Part shown: positions 57,835 to 64,000 of the stretch, in pieces
Layout: every line of letters begins with the position of its first letter
Position numbering within the stretch: position 1 is the first letter of the stretch
Assembly (NCBI RefSeq): GCF_001902145.1
Contig: NZ_MRST01000021.1
Span: forward strand, 237,388 to 301,387
Direction of reading: 5' to 3'
DNA from: Pseudomonas fluorescens
Lineage (GTDB): Bacteria > Pseudomonadota > Gammaproteobacteria > Pseudomonadales > Pseudomonadaceae
Length of the DNA: 64,000 nucleotides
The notes under the pieces: generated by a model
The model's database searches: none
Told to the model about the DNA's origin: nothing
The model's input: only the letters and a program-made list of their open reading frames with translations
Translations under genes and position numbers: made by a program

Positions 57835-58590
57835 ATGAGCGAGGAGCGTGTCGAGCGCCTGCTGGCCGAAGTCCATGATGAATTCGGCATGATCCGTGTG
57901 CTTGAAGTGGCTGATTACCGCTTTCTTGAATTTGGCGACGCCATCGAGCAAAGCTGTGTGTTCACCGCTGACCCGAGCTGGCTGGAGTACGACTACACCC
58001 GCGCGATGCTGATCGGCGCGTTGTGCCATGAACAGCCGGAAAGTGCGTTGTTCCTCGGCCTGGGCGCGGGCACGCTGACCCAGGCATGTCTCAAGTTCCT
58101 GGCGCTGGAAGATGTCGAAGCCATTGAGCTGCGCCCCGATGTGCCGCGCCTGGCGATTGAATATCTGGGGCTGGATGACGATCCGCGCTTGTACATCCGC
58201 GTTGGTGACGCGCTGCAATTGCTCGACAGTGCTGAATCGGCCGATCTGATTTTCGTCGACCTCTACACCGATGTCGGCCCGGGCGTGGGGCATCTGGCCT
58301 GGACCTTCCTGGAAAACTGTCAGAAGAAGCTCAACCCCGGCGGCTGGCTGGTGATCAACCAGTGGGCCACCGATGACGGCAAACCATTGGGGGCGGCGTT
58401 GCTGCGTGGGTTGTACCACCGGCATTACTGGGAGCTGCCGGTGAAGGAGGGCAATGTGATTCTATTGGTGCCTTCGGAGCTGGATCAGGTGCTGGACCTG
58501 GATGCGCTGTCAGCCCGCGCCGAAGCCTTGGCGCCGCGATTGGGGTATTCGTTGCAGCCGTTGATCAAGGCGATTCGGCCGGCTACTTAA
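57835..58590 (+). CDS. Spermidine synthase-like methyltransferase-fold protein
   Basis: 251 residues: the Rossmann core of polyamine aminopropyltransferases is visible in ALFLGLGAGTLTQACLKFLA, VEAIELRPDVPRLAIEYLG, LYIRVGDALQLLDSAESADL and IFVDLYTDVGPGVGHLAW. The GxGxG and DxY-like motifs are retained but the N-terminal beta domain is short. Many such proteins are of unknown substrate. The ATG has AGGAG 5 nt upstream. Divergent from the class II DAHP synthase gene. Confidence 0.85.
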   Translation: MSEERVERLLAEVHDEFGMIRVLEVADYRFLEFGDAIEQSCVFTADPSWLEYDYTRAMLIGALCHEQPESALFLGLGAGTLTQACLKFLALEDVEAIELRPDVPRLAIEYLGLDDDPRLYIRVGDALQLLDSAESADLIFVDLYTDVGPGVGHLAWTFLENCQKKLNPGGWLVINQWATDDGKPLGAALLRGLYHRHYWELPVKEGNVILLVPSELDQVLDLDALSARAEALAPRLGYSLQPLIKAIRPAT

Positions 58591-58605
58591 TTGCCAGTTC
58601 GGACG

Positions 58606-58690
58606 CTTTCGCGGGCAAGCCCGCTCCCACAGGGGATTGCATTTCAACAGAGAATGCAATTCAACTGTGGGAGCGGGCTTGCCCGCGAAG
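58606..58690. repeat. REPIN after the spermidine synthase-like gene
   Basis: Arms CTTTCGCGGGCAAGCCCGCT... / ...AGCGGGCTTGCCCGCGAAG; an internal repeat TTGCATTTC / GAATGCAATTC lies in the loop. Between convergent genes. Confidence 0.9.
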
Positions 58691-58723
58691 AGGCCCTCAC
58701 TGCCGACGGCTAATTCAGCTTGT

Positions 58724-59515
58724 TCAAATCCCCTTGAACACCCCGGGCCGCTTCTCGACCATCGCCCGAACACCCTCCTTGGCATCCTCACTGTTGAGCA
58801 GTTTATCCACCATGGGCGGCAGCGCGGCGGCTGCGACGGCCTCACCCTCCATACGCGCCAGCCGCGCCGACATCAACGTGGCCTGCACACCCAGCGGCGC
58901 CTGGCGCGCAATGCGGTTGGCCAATTCAATGGCGCGGGGCAACAGGTCCTCACTGGCCATTACTTCCTGCACCAACCCCAGGCGCAAGGCCTCATGGGCG
59001 TCGAATTCGTCGCCGGTGAGCAGCCAGCGCATCGCATTGCCCCAGCCGGCAATCTGATGAAAGCGCAATGTCGCGCCGCCAAACGGAAAGATGCCGCGTT
59101 GCACCTCCATCTGTGCAAAGCGGGTATTGCTGGCGCAGAGATTGATATCCGCCGCCAGCATCAACTCGATACCAATGGTCAGGCAGTAACCCTGGGCGGC
59201 GACAATTACCGGCTTGCTCACGCGCGGGCCGGCAAAGACCCCCCACGGGTCGCACCCTCCCAGCGGCGATTGCCAGCCGCCGGCCATTACGCCGCTGACA
59301 TTGGCCAGGTCCAGCCCTGCGGTGAAGTGATCCCCATGAGCAAACACCACGGCCACCCGTGCGTCATCGTTTCGATCAAATTCGCCATAGGCCAGGCTCA
59401 GTTCATTGAGCAGATCCAGGTCAAAGGCGTTGCGCTTGGCCACGCGGTCCAGGCCCAGCAACAGAACATGGCCCTCAAGTGTGCGGCTGACACGGCTACT
59501 GCTGGCTTGATTCAT
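58724..59515 (-). CDS. Enoyl-CoA hydratase/isomerase (crotonase) family protein
   Basis: 263 residues: crotonase motifs NAFDLDLLNELSLAYGEFDR, VVFAHGDHFTAGLDLANVSG (oxyanion loop), VSKPVIVAAQGYCLTIGIEL, LAADINLCASNTRFAQMEVQ and FPFGGATLRFHQIAGWGNAM. Both positions usually occupied by catalytic Glu in hydratases should be checked: the segment after MEVQRGIFP lacks an obvious second Glu, so an isomerase or other activity is possible. A single gene next to the DEAD-box helicase leader. Confidence 0.88.
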   Translation of the reverse strand: MNQASSSRVSRTLEGHVLLLGLDRVAKRNAFDLDLLNELSLAYGEFDRNDDARVAVVFAHGDHFTAGLDLANVSGVMAGGWQSPLGGCDPWGVFAGPRVSKPVIVAAQGYCLTIGIELMLAADINLCASNTRFAQMEVQRGIFPFGGATLRFHQIAGWGNAMRWLLTGDEFDAHEALRLGLVQEVMASEDLLPRAIELANRIARQAPLGVQATLMSARLARMEGEAVAAAALPPMVDKLLNSEDAKEGVRAMVEKRPGVFKGI

Positions 59516-59938
59516 CGTGTGTGCCCTCGGGGCGCATGTAAGGTTTCAGACCAAAGGGTCTCAATGGGTGGGTGAACCGTTTAAGCTCGATGACCAACAG
59601 GGCCGGGCCTTTGAAAAATAGACCCTGGCGCACAGATCTGCAAAGCGCGTGACGCAGTGCGGTTTATCGGTGCCTGGCGATAAAAAAAGCTCCCTTTTTC
59701 AGCTATTTCCGGTATAGTGCGCGCCGGCCTTTAACCGGGCCGCGTTTAGGTAGCGCAATTCCCCGAAGTCAGCTTCGGCTGCACGTCCGCACAGCGGACT
59801 CTTCCTTGACGAATCTTTTTCATTCATTCGTTTTCGCAAATCCCCGCCGACAAAGCAGCCAGGGCGACTCTTGAGTCTCAACACGGCATGCGCAGCTTTG
59901 GAGCATGGGTCTTTGCGGATGCACTTAGAGGCAGACCC
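59516..59938 (+). promoter_or_regulatory. Promoter and long structured 5' leader of the DEAD-box helicase gene
   Basis: A -10 box TATAGT (59713-59718) followed by GCGCGCC implies a leader of about 215 nt. It contains two hairpins, CCGAAG TCAG CTTCGG (59763-59778) and GTCCGC ACA GCGGAC (59785-59799), and a pyrimidine/T-rich tract after them. Long leaders of this kind control helicase genes in the cold in enterobacteria; here that is inference. The first 180 bp belong to the crotonase promoter side. Confidence 0.5.
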
Positions 59939-61612
59939 ATGACCCAGGAAACCGGCGGCTTCGCCGCTTTTAATCTTAACCCGAATATTCTTGCAGCCGT
60001 CGCAGCGACCGGCTACGAAGAACCTTCGGCGATTCAGCAGCAATCGATCCCGATCATCATGGCCGGTAAGGACATGATTGGCCAGGCGCAAACCGGTACC
60101 GGTAAAACCGCCGCGTTCGCCCTGCCTATTCTGCACTGCATCGATCCTGCCAAGCGCGAGCCGCAAGCCCTGATCCTGGCGCCAACCCGTGAGTTGGCGC
60201 TGCAAGTAGCAACCGCCTTTGAAACCTACGCCAAGCAAATGCCGGGTGTAACTGTTGTGGCCGTTTACGGCGGCGCGCCTATGGGCCCACAACTGAAGGC
60301 TATCCGCAATGGCGCACAGATCGTTGTCGCCACTCCGGGCCGTCTGTGCGACCACCTGCGTCGTGACGAAAAAGTCCTGTCGACCGTGAACCACCTGGTT
60401 CTGGACGAAGCTGACGAAATGTTGAAGCTGGGCTTCATGGATGACCTGGAAGTCATCTTCAAGGCACTGCCAGCGACCCGTCAGACCGTACTGTTCTCGG
60501 CTACCCTGCCGCAGTCCATCCGTGCCATTGCCGAACGCCACCTGCGCGATCCGGAGCACGTGAAGATCCAGACCAAGACCCAGACCGTTACCGCGATCGA
60601 ACAGGCTCACCTGTTGGTTCACGCTGACCAGAAGACCTCGGCTGTATTGAGCCTGCTGGAAGTCGAAGACTTCGACGCCCTGATCATGTTCGTGCGCACC
60701 AAGCAAGCGACCCTGGACCTGGCCAGCGCCCTGGAAGCCAAAGGCTACAAAGCCGCTGCGCTGAACGGTGACATTGCCCAGAACCAGCGCGAGCGCGTGA
60801 TCGACTCCCTCAAGGATGGCCGTCTGGACATCGTTGTGGCGACCGACGTTGCCGCCCGTGGCCTCGACGTTCCACGTATCACCCACGTGTTCAACGTTGA
60901 CATGCCTTACGATCCAGAGTCCTACGTTCACCGTATCGGCCGTACTGGCCGTGCCGGTCGCGAAGGTCGTGCATTGCTGCTGGTGACTCCACGTGAGCGC
61001 CGCATGCTGCAAGTGATCGAGCGTGTTACCGGCCAGAAAGTTGCCGAAGTCCGCCTGCCGGATGCCCAGGCCGTTCTCGATGCGCGCATCAAGAAACTGA
61101 CCAACAGCCTGGCGCCACTGGTGGCTGACGCTGAATCGACCCACGGCGACCTGCTGGACCGCCTGACCGCCGATATCGGTTGCACCCCACGTGCCCTGGC
61201 TGCAGCCCTGCTGCGCAAAGCTACCAATGGTCAGGCCCTGACCCTGGCAGCCATCGAAAAAGAACGCCCACTGGTTCCGAACAGCGCGCCACGCGGTGAT
61301 CGTCCAGAGCGTTCCGGTGACCGTCCAGACCGTGGCGACCGCGAGCGTCGTGCTCCAGTGCCATTGGCTGAAGGCCGTGCTCGTTGCCGTACCGCGCTGG
61401 GTGCGCGTGACGGTATCGCGGCCAAGAACCTGCTGGGCGCTATCCTCAACGAGGGTGGCCTGGCACGTGAAGCCATCGGTCGCATCCAGGTGCGTGACAG
61501 CTTCTCCCTGGTGGAGCTGCCGGAAGACGGCCTGGAAAAACTGCTGGCCAAGCTGAAAGACACTCGCGTTGCCGGTAAGCAGCTCAAGCTGCGTCGCTAC
61601 CGCGAAGATTGA
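59939..61612 (+). CDS. deaD: DEAD-box ATP-dependent RNA helicase (DeaD/CsdA-like)
   Basis: 557 residues. Helicase motifs in order: Q motif (TGYEEPSAIQQQSIP), I (AQTGTGKTAAF), Ia (PTRELALQ), II (DEAD in VLDEADEMLKLGF), III (FSATLP), IV (IMFVRTK), V (VATDVAARGLD), VI (HRIGRTGRAGR). The C-terminal part has a dimerisation region and, after an Arg/Asp-rich linker (DRPERSGDRPDRGDRERR), an RRM-like DbpA domain (ARDGIAAKNLLGAILNEGGL, IQVRDSFSLVELPEDGLEKL). It unwinds structured RNA in ribosome assembly and cold adaptation. The ATG at 59939 has GAGG upstream; codons before it are part of the leader. Confidence 0.93.
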   Translation: MTQETGGFAAFNLNPNILAAVAATGYEEPSAIQQQSIPIIMAGKDMIGQAQTGTGKTAAFALPILHCIDPAKREPQALILAPTRELALQVATAFETYAKQMPGVTVVAVYGGAPMGPQLKAIRNGAQIVVATPGRLCDHLRRDEKVLSTVNHLVLDEADEMLKLGFMDDLEVIFKALPATRQTVLFSATLPQSIRAIAERHLRDPEHVKIQTKTQTVTAIEQAHLLVHADQKTSAVLSLLEVEDFDALIMFVRTKQATLDLASALEAKGYKAAALNGDIAQNQRERVIDSLKDGRLDIVVATDVAARGLDVPRITHVFNVDMPYDPESYVHRIGRTGRAGREGRALLLVTPRERRMLQVIERVTGQKVAEVRLPDAQAVLDARIKKLTNSLAPLVADAESTHGDLLDRLTADIGCTPRALAAALLRKATNGQALTLAAIEKERPLVPNSAPRGDRPERSGDRPDRGDRERRAPVPLAEGRARCRTALGARDGIAAKNLLGAILNEGGLAREAIGRIQVRDSFSLVELPEDGLEKLLAKLKDTRVAGKQLKLRRYRED

Positions 61613-61640
61613 TCCGCCCTTGGGCTGATTGATCGCACAT

Positions 61641-61673
61641 AAAAAATCCCCGACTGGTTCGGGGATTTTTTTT
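61641..61673 (+). terminator. Terminator of the DEAD-box helicase gene
   Basis: Stem AAAAAATCCCCGA / TCGGGGATTTTTT with 5-nt loop and eight T, 28 bp after the stop. Confidence 0.94.
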
Positions 61674-61771
61674 GCCTCATGTTTAGTCTCCGACGCGATC
61701 AACTATGGGAGCTGGCTCCCGTGACGACCTGATGGTAGATGCTGATCTAACTGATGCCCCGCGATCCAAAT

Positions 61772-61795
61772 GTGGGAGCTGGCTTGCCTGCGAAG
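61772..61795 (+). repeat. Single REP element with a degenerate partner
   Basis: GTGGGAGCTGGCTTGCCTGC; a shorter, degraded copy GGGAGCTGGCTCCCGTGA lies at 61707 in the same orientation, so this is not a regular REPIN. Confidence 0.6.
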
Positions 61796-61828
61796 ACGGC
61801 CTGACAGCCGACCGGGATGTGGGATCAG

Positions 61829-62095
61829 ATTGAGTACATATCCGTTATTTAGGTAACGGCCACTTAGGGTTCCGCCCTGACGGCGGCTCACTTTGCAAAA
61901 GCGGCAAAGTAAGCAAAACGCTCTTGCCCCACCACTCGGCACCTCGCTTGGGCTCGGTGTGCCCGAACGCAGGCTTGAATCCGTGGGCCGCCGCCACGCG
62001 CCATCCATGGCGCGAGGCGGCTAACCCGGCGTCCTGCCGGGTTACCCACGAATTCAAGCCTGCGTTCGGCCAGCGTGGTTTAACGGGGCGCCTAA
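61829..62095. repeat. Structured intergenic repeat of about 270 bp
   Basis: Begins near GAGTACATATCCGTTATTTA and ends near TTTAACGGGGCGCC. It contains a 25-bp inverted repeat (61963-61987 with 62045-62069, 24 of 25 paired: CCGAACGCAGGCTTGAATCC type) that encloses two inner hairpins (GCGCCATCCATGGCGC and AACCCGGCGTCCTGCCGGGTT). It has no coding frame that looks real. I recall nearly the same sequence between genes in many pseudomonads, often close to REPs; unverified. Confidence 0.7.
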
Positions 62096-62208
62096 GATCA
62101 AAAGCCAGATCAAGATCACAAGCAGGTCAAGATCAAGAGCGGCTCGCTTCGCATCGTGGTTACCGTCGGCTGCTATTGCAGCAAGCCAGCTTCTAAGGTA
62201 TGACGGCG

Positions 62209-62976
62209 TCAGTCAAAGCGATAGATATCCATGCCCAGGGCGCCCAGTGTGAAGCCTTGGTGCGCGACGCTGAAATCTGCGCCCGCACCCCGCGCAAAGT
62301 ACAGCGGCAGTAAATGCTCATCGCTGGGATGGCTGCGCACGGCATGTGGCGCCTGGCGGCGATAGTCATGCAAGGCGTCGTCGTCATTGGCCGTTAGTCT
62401 GTCGACCACCCAGTCGCGAAATTCCCGGGCCCACGGTGTGATCGTCTCCGGCCCGGCGCGCCAATCCAGTTCGCCCAGGTTGTGGGTGATGCTGCCGGAG
62501 CCGATCAGCAGCACAGCCTGTTCGCGCAGGCTGGCGAGTGCATGCCCGACCCGAGTCTGCAAAGCCGGGCCCAGGCGGCTGGGCAAGGAGACTTGTACCA
62601 CCGGGATGTCCGCTGCCGGGTACATCAGCGACAGTGGGACCCAGGTGCCGTGGTCGAAGGGGCGTTGCTCGTCAATACGTGCAGCCAGTCCGTCGGCGTG
62701 CAGCAGTTCGACGATCTCACCGGCCAGCTGCGGGTCACCCGGCGCGGGGTATTGCACCGCAAACAGCTCGCGCGCAAAGCCGCCGAAGTCGTGCCAGGTT
62801 TCGGGGGCAGGGCTGCCGCTGACCAGCAGTTCCGGGCTTTCCCAGTGCGCCGACACCACCACAATGGCTTTGGGCCGTGGCAGCTCGGCAGCCAGGCGCT
62901 GCAGCGCAGGGCCGCTGGCGCCGGGTTGCAAGGCCAGGATGGGCGAGCCGTGGGAGATAAACAGGCTGGGGAGCAT
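62209..62976 (-). CDS. Class III extradiol ring-cleavage dioxygenase (YgiD/LigB family)
   Basis: 255 residues: LFISHGSPILALQPGASGPA with the metal-binding His, KAIVVVSAHWESPELLVSGS, TWHDFGGFARELFAVQYPAP, RPFDHGTWVPLSLMYPAADI with a further His, VLLIGSGSITHNLGELDW and HPSDEHLLPLYFARGAG. These are the conserved His residues of YgiD, a zinc- or iron-dependent 4,5-DOPA-type dioxygenase. The physiological substrate in pseudomonads is unknown. Divergent from the thiopurine methyltransferase gene. Confidence 0.9.
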   Translation of the reverse strand: MLPSLFISHGSPILALQPGASGPALQRLAAELPRPKAIVVVSAHWESPELLVSGSPAPETWHDFGGFARELFAVQYPAPGDPQLAGEIVELLHADGLAARIDEQRPFDHGTWVPLSLMYPAADIPVVQVSLPSRLGPALQTRVGHALASLREQAVLLIGSGSITHNLGELDWRAGPETITPWAREFRDWVVDRLTANDDDALHDYRRQAPHAVRSHPSDEHLLPLYFARGAGADFSVAHQGFTLGALGMDIYRFD

Positions 62977-63079
62977 GAGCAGGGTCCTGAGGGTTAAGAT
63001 GGAGCCATCTTCAATCAGATCATCAATCTAAATCTAATATAAGTTTTAGCGCCTTTTGATCGAATTTTCGGAGTGATTC

Positions 63080-63736
63080 ATGCAGCCTGAATTTTGGCAG
63101 GACCGCTGGGCGAGCAATCAGATCGGTTTCCATCAGCAGGAGGTTAATCCCCATTTGCAGCAGCACTGGCCCGTGCTGGGGGTGCCCGAGGGGGCAAAGG
63201 TGCTGGTACCGTTGTGTGGCAAAAGTCTGGACTTGGTATGGCTCGAGAGCCAGGGGCACCCGGTAATGGGCGTGGAGCTATCGGAGCAGGCGGTTGAGGC
63301 GTTCTTCAGCGAGCAGGGGCTTGTGCCGCGCGTCAGTCAGAAGGGCGCCTTCAAGGTCTATCAGGCGGGCCAGGTCGAACTGTGGTGTGGCGATTTCTTC
63401 AGCCTGGGTGCTGAGGCGGTGGTCGGTTGCCGTGGCGTATATGATCGTGCCGCGTTGATCGCATTGCCCCCGCTGATGCGCGCGCAATACGCCGAGCACC
63501 TGAATGCCTTGCTGCCCTCAGGCTGCCAGGGGTTGCTGATTACCCTCGATTACGACCAGGCGCAGAAGGCCGGCCCACCCTTTGCTGTCACGGACGAGGA
63601 AGTGCAGGTGCTATTTGCACTGCATTGGGCGTTGGAGCGGCTGGAGGAGCGGGACATCCTGAGGGAGAGCGGAAAGTTCCTGCAGGACGGTGTTACTCGC
63701 CTTGAAGAGCGTGCTTATCGGCTGACCAGGCGCTAA
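63080..63736 (+). CDS. tpm: Thiopurine S-methyltransferase family protein
   Basis: 218 residues: [20 protein letters not shown] and [20 protein letters not shown] at the N-terminus, SAM-binding [60 protein letters not shown] and [19 protein letters not shown]. Bacterial TPMT methylates thiopurines and also selenium or tellurium compounds, giving tellurite resistance in some pseudomonads. GGAG lies 9 nt upstream of the ATG. A REPIN follows 15 bp after the stop, then a group II intron. Confidence 0.93.
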   Translation: MQPEFWQDRWASNQIGFHQQEVNPHLQQHWPVLGVPEGAKVLVPLCGKSLDLVWLESQGHPVMGVELSEQAVEAFFSEQGLVPRVSQKGAFKVYQAGQVELWCGDFFSLGAEAVVGCRGVYDRAALIALPPLMRAQYAEHLNALLPSGCQGLLITLDYDQAQKAGPPFAVTDEEVQVLFALHWALERLEERDILRESGKFLQDGVTRLEERAYRLTRR

Positions 63737-63751
63737 AAGGGTTTTCCCTTT

Positions 63752-63851
63752 TGTAGGAGCGAGCTTGCTCGCGAAAGACGTCAACGATAACGCGTGCTTG
63801 CTAAATGAACGCGGCGCCTGCGAGTTTTTCGCGAGCAAGCTCGCTCCTACA
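63752..63851. repeat. REPIN next to a group II intron
   Basis: Same 100-bp TGTAGGAGCGAGC... type as four others here. Its right end is 22 bp from the deduced 3' end of the intron. Confidence 0.93.
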
Positions 63852-63873
63852 GAGAGCGGTGAAATCAGCAGGC

Positions 63874-64000
63874 ATCGGCATAGGGGGCGGCCTTCACAGG
63901 CCGCTCCCCTGCCACACCACCCGGCATGCGGGTCCGCACCGGGCGGTTCGAGAGATTGAGGTTATGAGAGACGTACTAATCCCAGCCTGTCGAACCACGC
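63874..64000 (-). mobile_element. Group II intron, 3' part (continues past the window)
   Basis: On the minus strand, after a reverse-transcriptase C-terminus, comes a hairpin of domain V shape (63914-63949): ACCGCCCGG, TGCG, loop GACC, CGCA, a 2-nt bulge TG, then CCGGGTGGT. It is followed by a second hairpin (63883-63908) with AGCGGCC TGTGAA GGCCGCC and CCCCCTATGCCGAT, in which an unpaired A stands 7 nt before GAT, as in domain VI and the intron 3' end. The exact boundary (63874) is an inference. Confidence 0.7.
63962..64000 (-). CDS. Group II intron reverse transcriptase/maturase, last 12 codons (partial)
   Basis: The minus-strand frame open from the window edge ends AWFDRLGLVRLS followed by TAA at 63962-63964. 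It stops 13 bp before the domain V-like hairpin, the usual place of an intron-encoded protein in domain IV. The remainder of the gene lies outside the window, so identity rests on context. Confidence 0.55.
   Translation of the reverse strand, partial: AWFDRLGLVRLS

Noticed and set aside
59699..61702. 667-codon minus-strand open frame antisense to the DEAD-box helicase gene
   Set aside because: It mirrors the helicase gene, reads as a low-complexity His/Gln/Gly-rich product and has no recognisable motif; a shadow of biased codon use.

Overview
The window looks like a chromosomal segment from a member of the Pseudomonas fluorescens group. This rests on protein content (OprI, KdpFABC/DE, CysB, EarP with an Arg32-type EF-P, Ohr/OhrR, a WbpM-type dehydratase next to ComEA), on high GC with many long antisense shadow frames, and on about a dozen paired REP elements (REPINs, cores like GTGGGAGCNGGCTTGC and TAGGAGCGAGCTTGCTCGCGA) typical of that group. 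No rRNA, tRNA or CRISPR array was seen.

Layout. 1-2.5 kb: the end of a surface polysaccharide locus (C-terminal part of a WbpM-like dehydratase and an AT-rich hexapeptide acyltransferase) followed by comEA. 2.6-5.8 kb: a GntR regulator, a DUF1989 (urea-carboxylase-associated) protein, a small DUF2897 protein and an ethanolamine-type permease. 6.2-14.2 kb: the complete potassium system kdpF-A-B-C-D-E, with REPINs between kdpC/kdpD and kdpD/kdpE. 14.4-18.0 kb: patatin-like phospholipase, lipoprotein, CHAD protein, thioesterase and an Mpo1-like protein. 18.1-25.0 kb: an accessory island with a 1608-codon Rhs polymorphic toxin, its immunity gene, two further immunity-like genes and an orphan toxin tip without a normal start. 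25.2-30.3 kb: chemoreceptor, TatD, MltF-like transglycosylase, DoxX and a small unknown protein. 30.3-35.0 kb: a second accessory block, a Gld-type ABC system whose ATPase has lost several catalytic-site residues, divergent from an unknown coiled-coil protein. 35.2-41.3 kb: greB, the ybbP/ybbA/tesA cluster, an L,D-transpeptidase and oprI. 41.9-48.8 kb: GNAT, class I DAHP synthase, PilZ, thioredoxin-like, panE, 5'-nucleotidase, usp, cysB and a GreA/GreB-family protein. 48.9-51.9 kb: earP-efp and ohr-ohrR. 52-61.6 kb: two LysR regulators around a TauE exporter, DUF1127, YcaQ-like protein, class II DAHP synthase, a spermidine-synthase-like protein, crotonase and a DEAD-box helicase. 61.7-64 kb: a structured intergenic repeat, an extradiol dioxygenase, thiopurine methyltransferase, and at the very end the 3' part of a minus-strand group II intron.

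Functional links: KdpD/KdpE should control kdpFABC; EarP should rhamnosylate Arg32 of the adjacent EF-P; OhrR should repress ohr through two AGCGC-rich palindromic blocks; YbbA/YbbP form an ABC pair divergent from TesA. The most interesting parts are the Rhs island (toxin tip, three immunity candidates, odd translation start), the degenerate Gld-like ABC operon, and the way REPINs and a group II intron decorate gene ends. All calls are from reading the sequence; none was checked by database search.
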